This document shows positions 16,868-24,336 of a DNA stretch of 27,544 bases, piece after piece (positions within the stretch are counted from its first letter, which is position 1; the number at the start of each line of letters is the position of its first letter). Location of the stretch: NCBI GenBank assembly GCA_964548045.1, contig CAZJQZ010000019.1:1-27544 (forward strand), given 5' to 3'. The notes beneath the pieces are model-generated. The model was given only the letters and a program-made list of their open reading frames with translations, did not search any database and had not been told where the DNA came from. The stretch is from JBGLNL01 sp964548045 (GTDB taxonomy: Bacteria > Chloroflexota > Dehalococcoidia > SZUA-161 > SpSt-899). The translations under genes and the position numbers were made by a program.

Positions 16868-16942
16868 CTGCAAAAAGGTCTTTTCACCCCCCCTGCCCCC
16901 CCAAATCCCCCGACAGGAGGCCTCCTGTACCTCTTTTTGCAG
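16868..16942. repeat. 75-bp GC-rich palindromic element, repeat-like
   Basis: CTGCAAAAAG (16868-16877) and CTTTTTGCAG (16933-16942) are perfect terminal inverted repeats. Between them are long C-runs and a perfect 16-bp palindrome, ACAGGAGGCCTCCTGT (16913-16928). The C/G-run composition resembles the MITE-like element at 12647-12754, but the end sequences differ. It has no coding capacity; it could fold as a strong hairpin in either transcript. Confidence 0.55.
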
Positions 16943-17049
16943 TAACGTCAATTATCAATCCGGCAATAATGCAATATGTCATTCCGGGCCTGTCCGCGGT
17001 ACATGAGCGCTATGGCAGGTGCGGCCCATGAGATCATCCAGCCGGATTT

Positions 17050-17079
17050 TTCCCATCTCTAACATCAGGATGGTACAAT
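17050..17079 (+). promoter_or_regulatory. candidate promoter of the eight-gene catabolic operon
   Basis: TTCCCA (17050-17055, 4/6) and TACAAT (17074-17079, 5/6) are 18 nt apart, and the -10 lies 22 nt before the ATG at 17102. No clear operator was recognised and the -35 is weak, so activation by a regulator is possible. Confidence 0.35.
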
Positions 17080-17101
17080 AACAACAACCAGGGAGGTTAG
17101 C

Positions 17102-18196
17102 ATGCTGACAAAATACGATGAGTTACTGTGTCACCAGACCGTATCTACGTTTGATCATCCTGCCACCAGCGCTCGGGAATGGACTGAGCGAACATGGTTC
17201 TGCGTCCACGATACCGAAGGAAAGCTGATCATGGTCAATTCCTTCGGGTATTATCCCAACAGGAACATAATCGATTCCTATGTTTCGGTGACCGTCGAAG
17301 GCAAGACCGTTTACACTGTCCGGGCTTCCCGGGAACTTCGACCTCGGATAGATGAGACGAAGGTCGGGCCTTTCTCCTATGAAATTGTTGAACCCCTAAA
17401 GCAGGTACGCAGTGTCTTGGAAGAGAATGAGTACGGTGTCAGCTACGATATCCTGTTTGACGGTACCATGCCTGCTCACGAGGAGAACCCTCAATTTGCG
17501 CGGGTTCGAGGCAGAGTGGAGGAAAATGTTGTCCGCTACGTGCAGTTGGGCAGGCCGAGTGGCTGGATAAAGGTTGATGGGCAAACCTTTCAGATCGATA
17601 AAGATAGCTGGCGATGCCAGCGAGATCATTCCTGGGGTGTCCGACGGGGTGGTGGTGTGCCGGAGGTTGGGGTACAGCCGGGCGAGATACCGGAAGGATA
17701 TATGCATAATCTCATAACCTACCAGTTTGATAGCTGGGGTGCGACTTTTCATCGTCGGGAAAACAGTGAGGGCCAACCATTGATTTTCAGCGGGGTTATC
17801 ATGTATCCCTACGGGAGCGGCAAGGAAGAAGTGGCGATTTCTTCCATCGAGCACAGCTATACTTTCCGTTCCGATATACGTCAGGTGACAGGTGGCGAGA
17901 TAGCCTTTACATGTGCCGATGGTTCGAAATTTACGGTGACCGCTCGTCCCCTGATCCCGTGTTATCTCAAGGCCGGCGGGATGTTCGGCTTTAGGGATTT
18001 TGTCCACGGCATGTGGATGGGCGAAAACTTCCTTGACGGGCACAAGCTGGATGTTACCGATCCGAATACACTGGCCGAAGTCCACTTCATCGAAGACGTG
18101 GCCTGTGAACTACGTTGCGGTGATGAGGTCGGTTACGGGATTCTGGAACTGGTGCTTATCGGCCGGTATCCCAAATACGGATACGAGGGATACTAG
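17102..18196 (+). CDS. CrtC/AttH-like (hydroxyneurosporene-synthase-type lipocalin fold) protein, unknown substrate
   Basis: A 364-residue protein rich in beta-strand patterns, with the motif DSWRCQRDHSWGVRRGG (about 168-184). The RD.SWG.R core is typical of a group of uncharacterised bacterial proteins related to CrtC hydratase (hydroxyneurosporene synthase) and AttH-like lipocalin folds. CrtC adds water to a polyene double bond; whether this protein is catalytic or only binds a hydrophobic ligand is unknown. AGGGAGG (17090-17096) supports the ATG. No signal peptide is evident. It opens the operon and stands 68 nt before a kinase-SCP2 fusion; the presence of two lipid-associated folds together suggests a hydrophobic substrate. 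Assignment rests on the RDHSWGVR motif and overall pattern rather than a full alignment. Confidence 0.6.
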   Translation: MLTKYDELLCHQTVSTFDHPATSAREWTERTWFCVHDTEGKLIMVNSFGYYPNRNIIDSYVSVTVEGKTVYTVRASRELRPRIDETKVGPFSYEIVEPLKQVRSVLEENEYGVSYDILFDGTMPAHEENPQFARVRGRVEENVVRYVQLGRPSGWIKVDGQTFQIDKDSWRCQRDHSWGVRRGGGVPEVGVQPGEIPEGYMHNLITYQFDSWGATFHRRENSEGQPLIFSGVIMYPYGSGKEEVAISSIEHSYTFRSDIRQVTGGEIAFTCADGSKFTVTARPLIPCYLKAGGMFGFRDFVHGMWMGENFLDGHKLDVTDPNTLAEVHFIEDVACELRCGDEVGYGILELVLIGRYPKYGYEGY

Positions 18197-18200
18197 GTAG

Positions 18201-18247
18201 GGGCACAATTCATTGTGCCCACAAAGCAATAGTACAACCGCTGTACT
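18201..18247 (+). repeat. two intergenic hairpins (REP-like) between operon genes
   Basis: GGGCACAAT (18201-18209) and ATTGTGCCC (18212-18220) form a perfect stem with only a 2-nt centre (as RNA, 8 bp with a 4-nt loop). AGTACA (18231-18236) and TGTACT (18242-18247) form a second, 6-bp stem with a 5-nt loop. The first closely resembles short GGGGCAC...GTGCCC palindromes common between genes in environmental anaerobes. No T-run follows, so it is more likely an mRNA-stability or REP-type element than a terminator. Confidence 0.6.
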
Positions 18248-18264
18248 ACAAGAGGAGGTAATGA

Positions 18265-19629
18265 ATGAAAGATATGACCGAAGTGAAATCAAGTCTGGAA
18301 ACGTGGATTGCCGCCAAAATGCCTCAGGCCGAGAGAGTTTCCATAACCGAACCGGAAAAACCGGGAATGGGCCTTTCCAGCGAAACTATCCTGTTTGATA
18401 TTGAATGGACCGAATCCGGTGAGCAGAAATCAAGACCTGTGGTGCTACGGGCTGCCCCTCAGGGAGAAGGGGTTTTCCCCGAATATGAACTGGGGCATCA
18501 GTTTCGAATCATGCAGTTATTGAAGGATACTAATATTCCGGTAGCCAATATGCTCTGGCTGGAGGAAGACCCTTCTGTTATTGGCGCACCTTTCTTTCTG
18601 ATGGACAGACTCACCGGTGAGGTTCCGCAGGATTACCCTTCTTATCACGGTTCCGGCATGTATTTCGAAGCCACTCCCTCGCAGCGCACCAAAATGTGGA
18701 TGGGTACTCTGGAATGCACCGCCAAAATACACAAGCTCGATTGGAAAGGCATGGGATTTTCTTTCCTGGGTGAACCGAAAAACAATGCCGATGCTGTTGA
18801 TCGGCAGATAGCTTACTGGGATAATTACCTGAATAACTGGATTAAAGATGATCCATCAGAATCCCATCCGACGATGGAAGCGGCTCTTGACTGGCTGAAG
18901 AAAAATCGGTACGAACCTGAGCGCCTGACGTTGTGCTGGGGGGATGCCCGCATCGGTAATACTCTTTACAGCATACCGGATAAGGATGTGCTGGCCGTCA
19001 TGGACTGGGAAATGGCCTTCATTGGGGACCCAATCGCCGATCTGGCCTGGTTCTTCACCCTCGATAAGCAACACTCCAAGGGATATGGTCTGCCTCGCCT
19101 CGAAGGCACGCCGGAAGATGAGGAGATCGTTGCCCGGTACGAGGAACTCACCGGTTGGAAAGTGAAAAACCTTTTGTACAATGAAGTTCTGGCTGCCTTC
19201 AGGTATGGAGGCACCGTGATCGCCGTTTTGAAAAAGTTTATCAAGCAGGGCATACCTATCGAAGAGGACATGATTTACAACAACTTCCCCACTCAACACC
19301 TCTCAGATTTGCTGGGACTGCCCTCACCGGGAGAAAAAAAACAGGAATACACCGATGTCAATGAAGTCACCGCGATTGTCCAGTTCCACTTCACCGGTCC
19401 CGGCGGTTCCGACTGGTATCTGTTGTGCGATAAAGGCAAGGGCTCGAAACACGACGGTGCAGCTGAAAATCCGAATTGCATTATCAAGGTTTCGGTGGAA
19501 GACTGGAACGCAATTCAAACCGGAGAACTGAATCGCCTTGAAGCGTGGTCTACCGGAAGACTGATCACAGATGGCGATCTGGGCTTGATGGCGCTTCTGG
19601 AAGATATGATGAATGAGTTTACAAAGTAG
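18265..19629 (+). CDS. APH-fold phosphotransferase fused to a C-terminal SCP2 sterol-carrier domain
   Basis: A 454-residue two-domain protein. Residues ~25-345 are an aminoglycoside-phosphotransferase-fold kinase: the catalytic loop is LCWGDARIGN, with D227 and N232 (Trp replaces the usual His of HGD), and VMDWEMAFIGDPIADLAWFF holds the metal-binding D247. Residues ~355-452 look like an SCP2 lipid-binding domain (VQFHFTGPGGSDWYLLCDKG and the C-terminal LMALLEDM helix). Related kinases include the APH domain of ACAD10/11 and LvaA, which act on 4-hydroxyacyl-CoAs, and this gene lies 10 nt before a 4-hydroxyacyl-CoA-dehydratase-like gene. Antibiotic resistance is therefore unlikely. GAGGAGG (18252-18258) supports the ATG at 18265. 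The inferred job is phosphorylation of a hydroxyl on a lipophilic acyl intermediate. Confidence 0.8.
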   Translation: MKDMTEVKSSLETWIAAKMPQAERVSITEPEKPGMGLSSETILFDIEWTESGEQKSRPVVLRAAPQGEGVFPEYELGHQFRIMQLLKDTNIPVANMLWLEEDPSVIGAPFFLMDRLTGEVPQDYPSYHGSGMYFEATPSQRTKMWMGTLECTAKIHKLDWKGMGFSFLGEPKNNADAVDRQIAYWDNYLNNWIKDDPSESHPTMEAALDWLKKNRYEPERLTLCWGDARIGNTLYSIPDKDVLAVMDWEMAFIGDPIADLAWFFTLDKQHSKGYGLPRLEGTPEDEEIVARYEELTGWKVKNLLYNEVLAAFRYGGTVIAVLKKFIKQGIPIEEDMIYNNFPTQHLSDLLGLPSPGEKKQEYTDVNEVTAIVQFHFTGPGGSDWYLLCDKGKGSKHDGAAENPNCIIKVSVEDWNAIQTGELNRLEAWSTGRLITDGDLGLMALLEDMMNEFTK

Positions 19630-19639
19630 GGGGTGAAAA

Positions 19640-21076
19640 GTGGGGATACGAACCAAAGAGCAATATTTGGAAAGTCTCAGAAAACGCAAACCCAATGTCT
19701 ACCTTGATGGGGAGCAAATCGATAATATCGTTGATCACCCGGCGTTTCAGGTGGGGCTCAATTCGGCCGCCATTACCTACGATCAGGCCAATCATCCGGA
19801 TCACCAAGATATGGCCAGGGTCTTCTCGCCGCTGGTAAATGAAGAGGTCAGCCGCTGGACTTACCTCATGCAGAATGAGCAGGATGCTCTGGCCAAGGCA
19901 AAGCTCAATAAGGCACTGGGCGACTTGCTTTGCCCCTGCCACTACCGCTGCCTGACTTCCGACCTGCTGCATGCAGCCTGGGCTGTCAGCTTCGATATCG
20001 ATAAAACACACGGGACGCACTATCACAAAAACGTTCAGGAGATCGTCAAACAGGCGCAGAAGAACGACTGGATAATCGGGGGCGGGCTGGTGAGCCCCAA
20101 GGGTGACAGGAGTAAAGGTGTTGCCGAACAATCCGATCCGGATATGTTTTTGCACGTTGTCGAAAAACGTGAAGACGGGATCGTTGTACGGGGTGCCAAA
20201 GCACACGGAACGGCGGCACCCTATACCGACATGCTCTGTGTCGTGGAGATGGAATTCGTGCCCGAATATTATGTCGGGTTTTTCACCCCGGTGGATACTG
20301 AAGGAATTACATACATATGCCGAGCCCCCCATGTGCCAACTGAGCCAAAGGAAATCGATAACCCATTAAGTTCGAAATTTGGTGGGCATGTCGAGGCGAT
20401 GATTGTGTTCGATGATGTGTTCGTGCCGTGGGAAAACGTCTTCATGTGCGGTGAGGTGGAATCCATTATAACGTTTGGCCCGATTCTGCTGGCATCCCAT
20501 CTTTTCCATAAGTGCCTGTGCCGGTGGATCAACATCGATCTTTCAATTGGCGCTACGGCATTGATTGCCGATTACAACAGTGTGGCATCTGCTCCTCACA
20601 TACAGGACGCCCTCAGCGAGATGGCGATGGACGCCGAGATAGTGAATGCCTGCGCCATAACATCTGCTGTTGAAGGGACAACTCATGAATCGGGTATTTA
20701 CTACCCGAAGATGGCTCCCGTTGCCACCGGCAAGGTATACGCTGCCAAGAAGCTGGGCGAGCATCGCTACGATATGCAGGATGCCGCAGGCGGACTGGTG
20801 GGAACGATGGCCTCCGAGAAGGATTACCGAAGTCCCATCGTTGGGAAATATCTGGAAAAATACTACCAGGGCAGGGAGGGTGAGCCAACGGAGAACAGGG
20901 TGCGGGCTTTTAAACTCATCGAGGATTTAACGGCCTCCGGATTTGCCGGATGGTATCATGTCATGTGCATTACGGGAGGAAGTCCATCGAAGACACTCAA
21001 AGATATGGTGGCAATGGAATGCGACTATGAAAGGTGCAAGGCCAAGGCCATGCTGGCTGCTGGAATCAAGGAATAG
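19640..21076 (+). CDS. 4-hydroxybutyryl-CoA dehydratase (AbfD/HpaB superfamily)-like [4Fe-4S]/FAD enzyme
   Basis: A 478-residue protein of the 4-hydroxybutyryl-CoA dehydratase / 4-hydroxyphenylacetate hydroxylase flavoprotein family. AbfD dehydrates 4-hydroxybutyryl-CoA to crotonyl-CoA by a radical mechanism using FAD and a [4Fe-4S] cluster bound by C99, C103, H292 and C299. All four ligands have counterparts here: C100 and C104 (CHYRC) and H287 and C294 (HLFHKCLC), with identical spacing. E252 in GGHVEAMIVFDDVF corresponds to E257. As I recall the AbfD sequence, catalytic Y296, Q101 and K300 would correspond here to K291, Y102 and R295, so the chemistry or substrate may differ. The start is GTG at 19640 behind AGGGGGTG (19628-19635). 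It is 10 nt after the kinase-SCP2 gene and 3 nt before an SDR. It presumably acts in the anaerobic cytosol. Confidence 0.85.
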   Translation: MGIRTKEQYLESLRKRKPNVYLDGEQIDNIVDHPAFQVGLNSAAITYDQANHPDHQDMARVFSPLVNEEVSRWTYLMQNEQDALAKAKLNKALGDLLCPCHYRCLTSDLLHAAWAVSFDIDKTHGTHYHKNVQEIVKQAQKNDWIIGGGLVSPKGDRSKGVAEQSDPDMFLHVVEKREDGIVVRGAKAHGTAAPYTDMLCVVEMEFVPEYYVGFFTPVDTEGITYICRAPHVPTEPKEIDNPLSSKFGGHVEAMIVFDDVFVPWENVFMCGEVESIITFGPILLASHLFHKCLCRWINIDLSIGATALIADYNSVASAPHIQDALSEMAMDAEIVNACAITSAVEGTTHESGIYYPKMAPVATGKVYAAKKLGEHRYDMQDAAGGLVGTMASEKDYRSPIVGKYLEKYYQGREGEPTENRVRAFKLIEDLTASGFAGWYHVMCITGGSPSKTLKDMVAMECDYERCKAKAMLAAGIKE

Positions 21077-21079
21077 GGA

Positions 21080-21844
21080 ATGAAAGGATTGAAAGAGAAA
21101 GTCGTGATCGTTACCGGTGGAAGCCAGGGCATAGGCAGGGCGGCTGCTTTGGCATTCGCGCGTGAGGGGGCAAAGGTAGTGGTTGCGGATGTTCTGGTAG
21201 AAGATGGCGAAGAAATTGCAAAGATGATCGGCGATGCAGGCGGTGAAGCCATCTTTGTGAAAACCGATGTTTCCAGAGAGGATCAGGTTAAGGCGATGGT
21301 CAACAGGACCATCGAAGTTTATGGGAAACTTGATTGTGCTTTCAACAATGCCGGGGTTGAATCAGAGAACGCTCTGACCCCGTTAATTGATGCTCCTGTT
21401 GAGGACTTTGATCGGCTTATCAGTATCAACTTGAGGGGAGTTTTCTTATGCCTGAAATATGAGATACCGGAAATGCTTAAAGCAGGTGGCGGGGCAATAG
21501 TCAATACTTCAAGTGTGGCCGGACTCGTCGGATTTCAGTTGAGCGCGCCGTATGTTGCCAGTAAACACGGTGTTGTCGGGCTGACCAAGGCGGCTGCGCT
21601 GGATTATGCAACCTCGAATATCAGGGTGAATGCTCTGTGCCCGGGAGTCACTCTCACTCCTATGGTAGATGATTTGATTGGCGGAGACTCTGAAATGGAA
21701 TCTTTGATTGTTGGAGTACATCCAATGGGCAGGCTTGCCAGCCCGGAAGAAATGGCTCAGACTGCTGTTTGGTTGTGTTCGGATGAAGCTTCATTCGTTA
21801 CCGGTGTGGCGCTTGCCGTCGATGGTGGGCTGGTAGCACAGTAG
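21080..21844 (+). CDS. SDR-family NAD-dependent dehydrogenase/reductase 1
   Basis: A classical 254-residue short-chain dehydrogenase. It has TGGSQGIG (12-19), D37 at the end of beta-2 (VVVADV, favouring NAD over NADP), NNAG (89-92), catalytic S145, Y158 and K162 (YVASK), and the PG region LCPGVTLTPMV. This chemistry reversibly oxidises a hydroxyl to a ketone, typically of hydroxyacyl-CoA, sterol or polyol substrates; specificity is not readable. It starts 3 nt after the AbfD-like stop, with AGGGA as a short ribosome-binding site, and lies 12 nt before a second SDR of similar length. In this operon a hydroxyacyl-CoA or lipid alcohol dehydrogenase role is likely. Confidence 0.92.
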   Translation: MKGLKEKVVIVTGGSQGIGRAAALAFAREGAKVVVADVLVEDGEEIAKMIGDAGGEAIFVKTDVSREDQVKAMVNRTIEVYGKLDCAFNNAGVESENALTPLIDAPVEDFDRLISINLRGVFLCLKYEIPEMLKAGGGAIVNTSSVAGLVGFQLSAPYVASKHGVVGLTKAAALDYATSNIRVNALCPGVTLTPMVDDLIGGDSEMESLIVGVHPMGRLASPEEMAQTAVWLCSDEASFVTGVALAVDGGLVAQ

Positions 21845-21856
21845 CAGGAGGTCGGC

Positions 21857-22615
21857 ATGGGAAAGTTGGAAGGGAAAGTTGCATTGATCACCGGCGCCGG
21901 ATCGGGTATCGGGAGGGCTACGGCAGTTCTCTTCGCGCAGGAAGGAGCCAAGATTGCAGTGGCCGACTTTGTTGCTGAAGGCGGCGAAGAAACAGTCAGC
22001 TTGATTAAGAATTCCGGCGGAGAGGCTATCTTTATCGAAGCGGATGTAAGGAAATCGATAGATGTGCAGCAAATGATTAGAACAACCGTTGATACATTTG
22101 GCAAACTCGATATTCTCCACAACAATGCCGGCGTGAACACGATCTGCCTGCTGGCTGAAGTTGCTGAAGAGGAGTGGGACCGGGTTCTCGATACCAACCT
22201 CAAAGGCGCTTTCCTGGGAACTAGATACGCTTTGCCTGTGATGCTGGAACAGGGCGGAGGCATCATCATCAATACCGCTTCGATCATGGGGTTCAATGCG
22301 CAAGCCAACGTATCGCCCTATTGTGTTTCAAAAGCCGCCATTATCATGTTGACCAAGGCCACATCGGCGGAGTATGCTAAACAGGACATTCGAGCTAACT
22401 GTATTTGTCCGGGGTTTATTGATACGCCCATGACACAACCCTGGGAATCAGTGGTTGATATTGAAAAATCACCTCCCGGGAAATACGGCCAGCCTGAAGA
22501 TGTAGCTAATGCGGCGTTGTACCTTGCTTCGGACGATGCCGGATATGTGACCGGTTCGGCGATTGTGGTGGATGGTGGCTATGCGGCGGAGTGGGTGGTG
22601 CCACTGAAGATTTGA
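21857..22615 (+). CDS. SDR-family NAD-dependent dehydrogenase/reductase 2
   Basis: A 252-residue classical SDR, related to the preceding gene but clearly diverged. It shows TGAGSGIG (12-19), D37 (VADF, NAD preference), NNAG (89-92), catalytic S142, Y155 and K159 (YCVSK), and CPGFIDTPM. AGGAGG at 21846-21851 lies 5 nt before the ATG. Adjacent SDR pairs often take successive or stereochemically different hydroxyl oxidations, which would suit a multi-step pathway on one substrate. The gene ends 26 nt before the mutase ATG; the mutase frame is open back into its 3' end. Confidence 0.92.
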   Translation: MGKLEGKVALITGAGSGIGRATAVLFAQEGAKIAVADFVAEGGEETVSLIKNSGGEAIFIEADVRKSIDVQQMIRTTVDTFGKLDILHNNAGVNTICLLAEVAEEEWDRVLDTNLKGAFLGTRYALPVMLEQGGGIIINTASIMGFNAQANVSPYCVSKAAIIMLTKATSAEYAKQDIRANCICPGFIDTPMTQPWESVVDIEKSPPGKYGQPEDVANAALYLASDDAGYVTGSAIVVDGGYAAEWVVPLKI

Positions 22616-22641
22616 TTATTCTGCCAGAAAGTGATGGACTT

Positions 22642-24318
22642 ATGTTTGATCGAGAAGAGATCAAAAGGGTAGAGCAGGCCCGGCAAAAATGGGAGGATGA
22701 AACCCTGAGTCCCTCCCTTGCCAAATCGCCTGAACGAAAAGGGTCTTTCACCACCATGTCCGGCCTGGAGATGAATCGACTCTATACCCCTGAGGATATC
22801 TTCGGTCTTGATTATATTGAAGATCTGGGATTCCCCGGCGAATACCCTTTCACCCGAGGTGTACAGCCGACCATGTATCGGGGCAGAACCTGGACCATGC
22901 GTATGTTCGCCGGAATGGGCAGCGCCGAGGACACCAATAAGCGGTTCAAATATTTGCTGGAGCATGGGGAAACCGGGCTGAGCACGGCCTTCGATTTCCC
23001 CACCCTGACGGGTTATTGCAGCGGCAGTTCGGCCGCCATAGGCGAGTGCGGCAAATGCGGCGTGGCCATAGATACCCTCAAAGACATGGAAATCCTGTTT
23101 GACGGGATTCCTATGGATCAGGTTTCCACCTCAATGACCATCAATCCCCCGGCGGCGGTCCTTCTGGCCATGTACATTGTCACCGCCGAAAAGCAGGGAG
23201 TTCCGAAAAACAAGCTTCGCGGCACCATTCAAAACGATATGCTCAAGGAGTTTACTGCCCAGAAAACCCTGATGCTTCCGCCGGAACCATCGCTGAAAAT
23301 CATCGTGGATACCGTCGAATACTGCACTAAAGAAGTTCCTCAGTGGAATACCATCAGTATCAGCGGTTATCACATCCGCGAGGCCGGTTCCGATGCGGTG
23401 CAGGAACTAGCCTTCACCCTTGCCGATGGGCTCGCCTACGTTCAGGCATGTGTGGATCGGGGGATGAAGGTGGATGAGTTTGCCCCCCGGCTTTCCTTCT
23501 TCTTCAATGCACATATGGATTTCTTCGAGGAGATCGCCAAATACCGGGCGGCGCGGAGAATGTGGGCTCGATTTATGAAGGAGCGGTTCGGGGCAAAGGA
23601 CCCTCGTTCCTGGATGCTTCGTTTTCACACCCAGACTGCGGGGTGTTCTCTTACCGCTCAACAACCTTTGAATAACGTCGTTCGTACTACCTATGAGGCC
23701 CTTGCTGCTGTATTGGGGGGTACGCAGTCACTGCATACCAATTCATTTGATGAGGTGATGGCTTTACCCACTGAGGATGCCGTAACGGTTGCCCTGAGAA
23801 CCCAGCAAATACTGGCTGAAGAGACCGGCCTGGCCGATACCATCGATCCGCTGGCCGGTTCGTATTTCATTGAAGCGCTGACTGACCGGATGGAACAGGA
23901 GGCTCTGAAATACATTGACCGCATCGAGGAACTGGGAGGGATGGTCGCCGCCATCGAGAGGGGATATCCCCAAAGAGAAATTGCGGATGCAGCCTATAAA
24001 TTTCAGCGTCAGGTGGAGAATGATGAACGAGTGGTGGTGGGGGTCAACGAGTATGTAACCGACCATCTGCCAGTGAACATATTGAAGATCGATCCCGATG
24101 TTGAGAAAAAGCAGATTGCCAGGTTGCAGGAAGTGAAGCAAGCCCGCGACGATGAAAAAGTGGGGCAGTGTCTGGCGGAATTGCGTTCCGTGACCCAAAA
24201 AGGCGCTAACGTAATGCCTTCCGTGATCGAATGCGTCAGAGAGTATTCCACTATTGAAGAAGTCTGCGATGTATTCCGAGGGGTTTTCGGGATGTATCAG
24301 GATATGACGCTATTCTAA
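22642..24318 (+). CDS. coenzyme-B12-dependent acyl-CoA mutase large subunit (isobutyryl-CoA-mutase-type specificity residues)
   Basis: A 558-residue substrate-binding TIM-barrel subunit of the methylmalonyl-CoA mutase family. It contains TMYRGRTWTMRMFAGMGSAE (78-97), GTIQNDMLKEF (194-204), SGYHIREAGS with H244, and the HTQTAGCSLTAQQP segment. There is no C-terminal DxHxxG cobalamin-binding domain, so a separate small subunit must exist outside the window. With the ATG at 22642 the numbering coincides with the P. shermanii enzyme. Residue 89 is Phe and 207 is Gln, where methylmalonyl-CoA mutase has Tyr89 and Arg207; Phe/Gln is the isobutyryl-CoA mutase pair. A non-dicarboxylic branched acyl-CoA substrate is thus inferred. 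An upstream GTG at 22591 is possible, but MFDREEI... fits the family's usual N-terminus. Confidence 0.92.
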   Translation: MFDREEIKRVEQARQKWEDETLSPSLAKSPERKGSFTTMSGLEMNRLYTPEDIFGLDYIEDLGFPGEYPFTRGVQPTMYRGRTWTMRMFAGMGSAEDTNKRFKYLLEHGETGLSTAFDFPTLTGYCSGSSAAIGECGKCGVAIDTLKDMEILFDGIPMDQVSTSMTINPPAAVLLAMYIVTAEKQGVPKNKLRGTIQNDMLKEFTAQKTLMLPPEPSLKIIVDTVEYCTKEVPQWNTISISGYHIREAGSDAVQELAFTLADGLAYVQACVDRGMKVDEFAPRLSFFFNAHMDFFEEIAKYRAARRMWARFMKERFGAKDPRSWMLRFHTQTAGCSLTAQQPLNNVVRTTYEALAAVLGGTQSLHTNSFDEVMALPTEDAVTVALRTQQILAEETGLADTIDPLAGSYFIEALTDRMEQEALKYIDRIEELGGMVAAIERGYPQREIADAAYKFQRQVENDERVVVGVNEYVTDHLPVNILKIDPDVEKKQIARLQEVKQARDDEKVGQCLAELRSVTQKGANVMPSVIECVREYSTIEEVCDVFRGVFGMYQDMTLF

Positions 24319-24336
24319 AAAATATAGGAGGATCAA

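Larger units (their letters stand above)
16583..17101. other. 519-bp divergent intergenic region with several inverted repeats, no gene
   Basis: This region separates the - strand kinase from the + strand catabolic operon. No convincing coding sequence was found; small open frames lack ribosome-binding sites and protein-like composition. It contains GTTATGC-TT-GCATAAC (16696-16711), an imperfect hairpin TGCGAAATGT...ACATTTTATCGCA (16745-16771), an AT-rich tract (about 16740-16860), a GC-rich repeat element (16868-16942), and a candidate operon promoter near its right end. Confidence 0.6.

Noticed and set aside
16703..16945. Small + strand open frame in the intergenic region
   Set aside because: No ribosome-binding site, it covers AT-rich and C-run repeat DNA, and the translation is not protein-like.
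18265..19629. Aminoglycoside resistance gene
   Set aside because: The fold is shared, but the SCP2 fusion and the catabolic operon point to a metabolic kinase.
22591..22641. GTG start for the mutase overlapping the SDR stop
   Set aside because: Possible, but the family usually begins near MFDREEI and residue numbering from 22642 coincides with characterised mutases.
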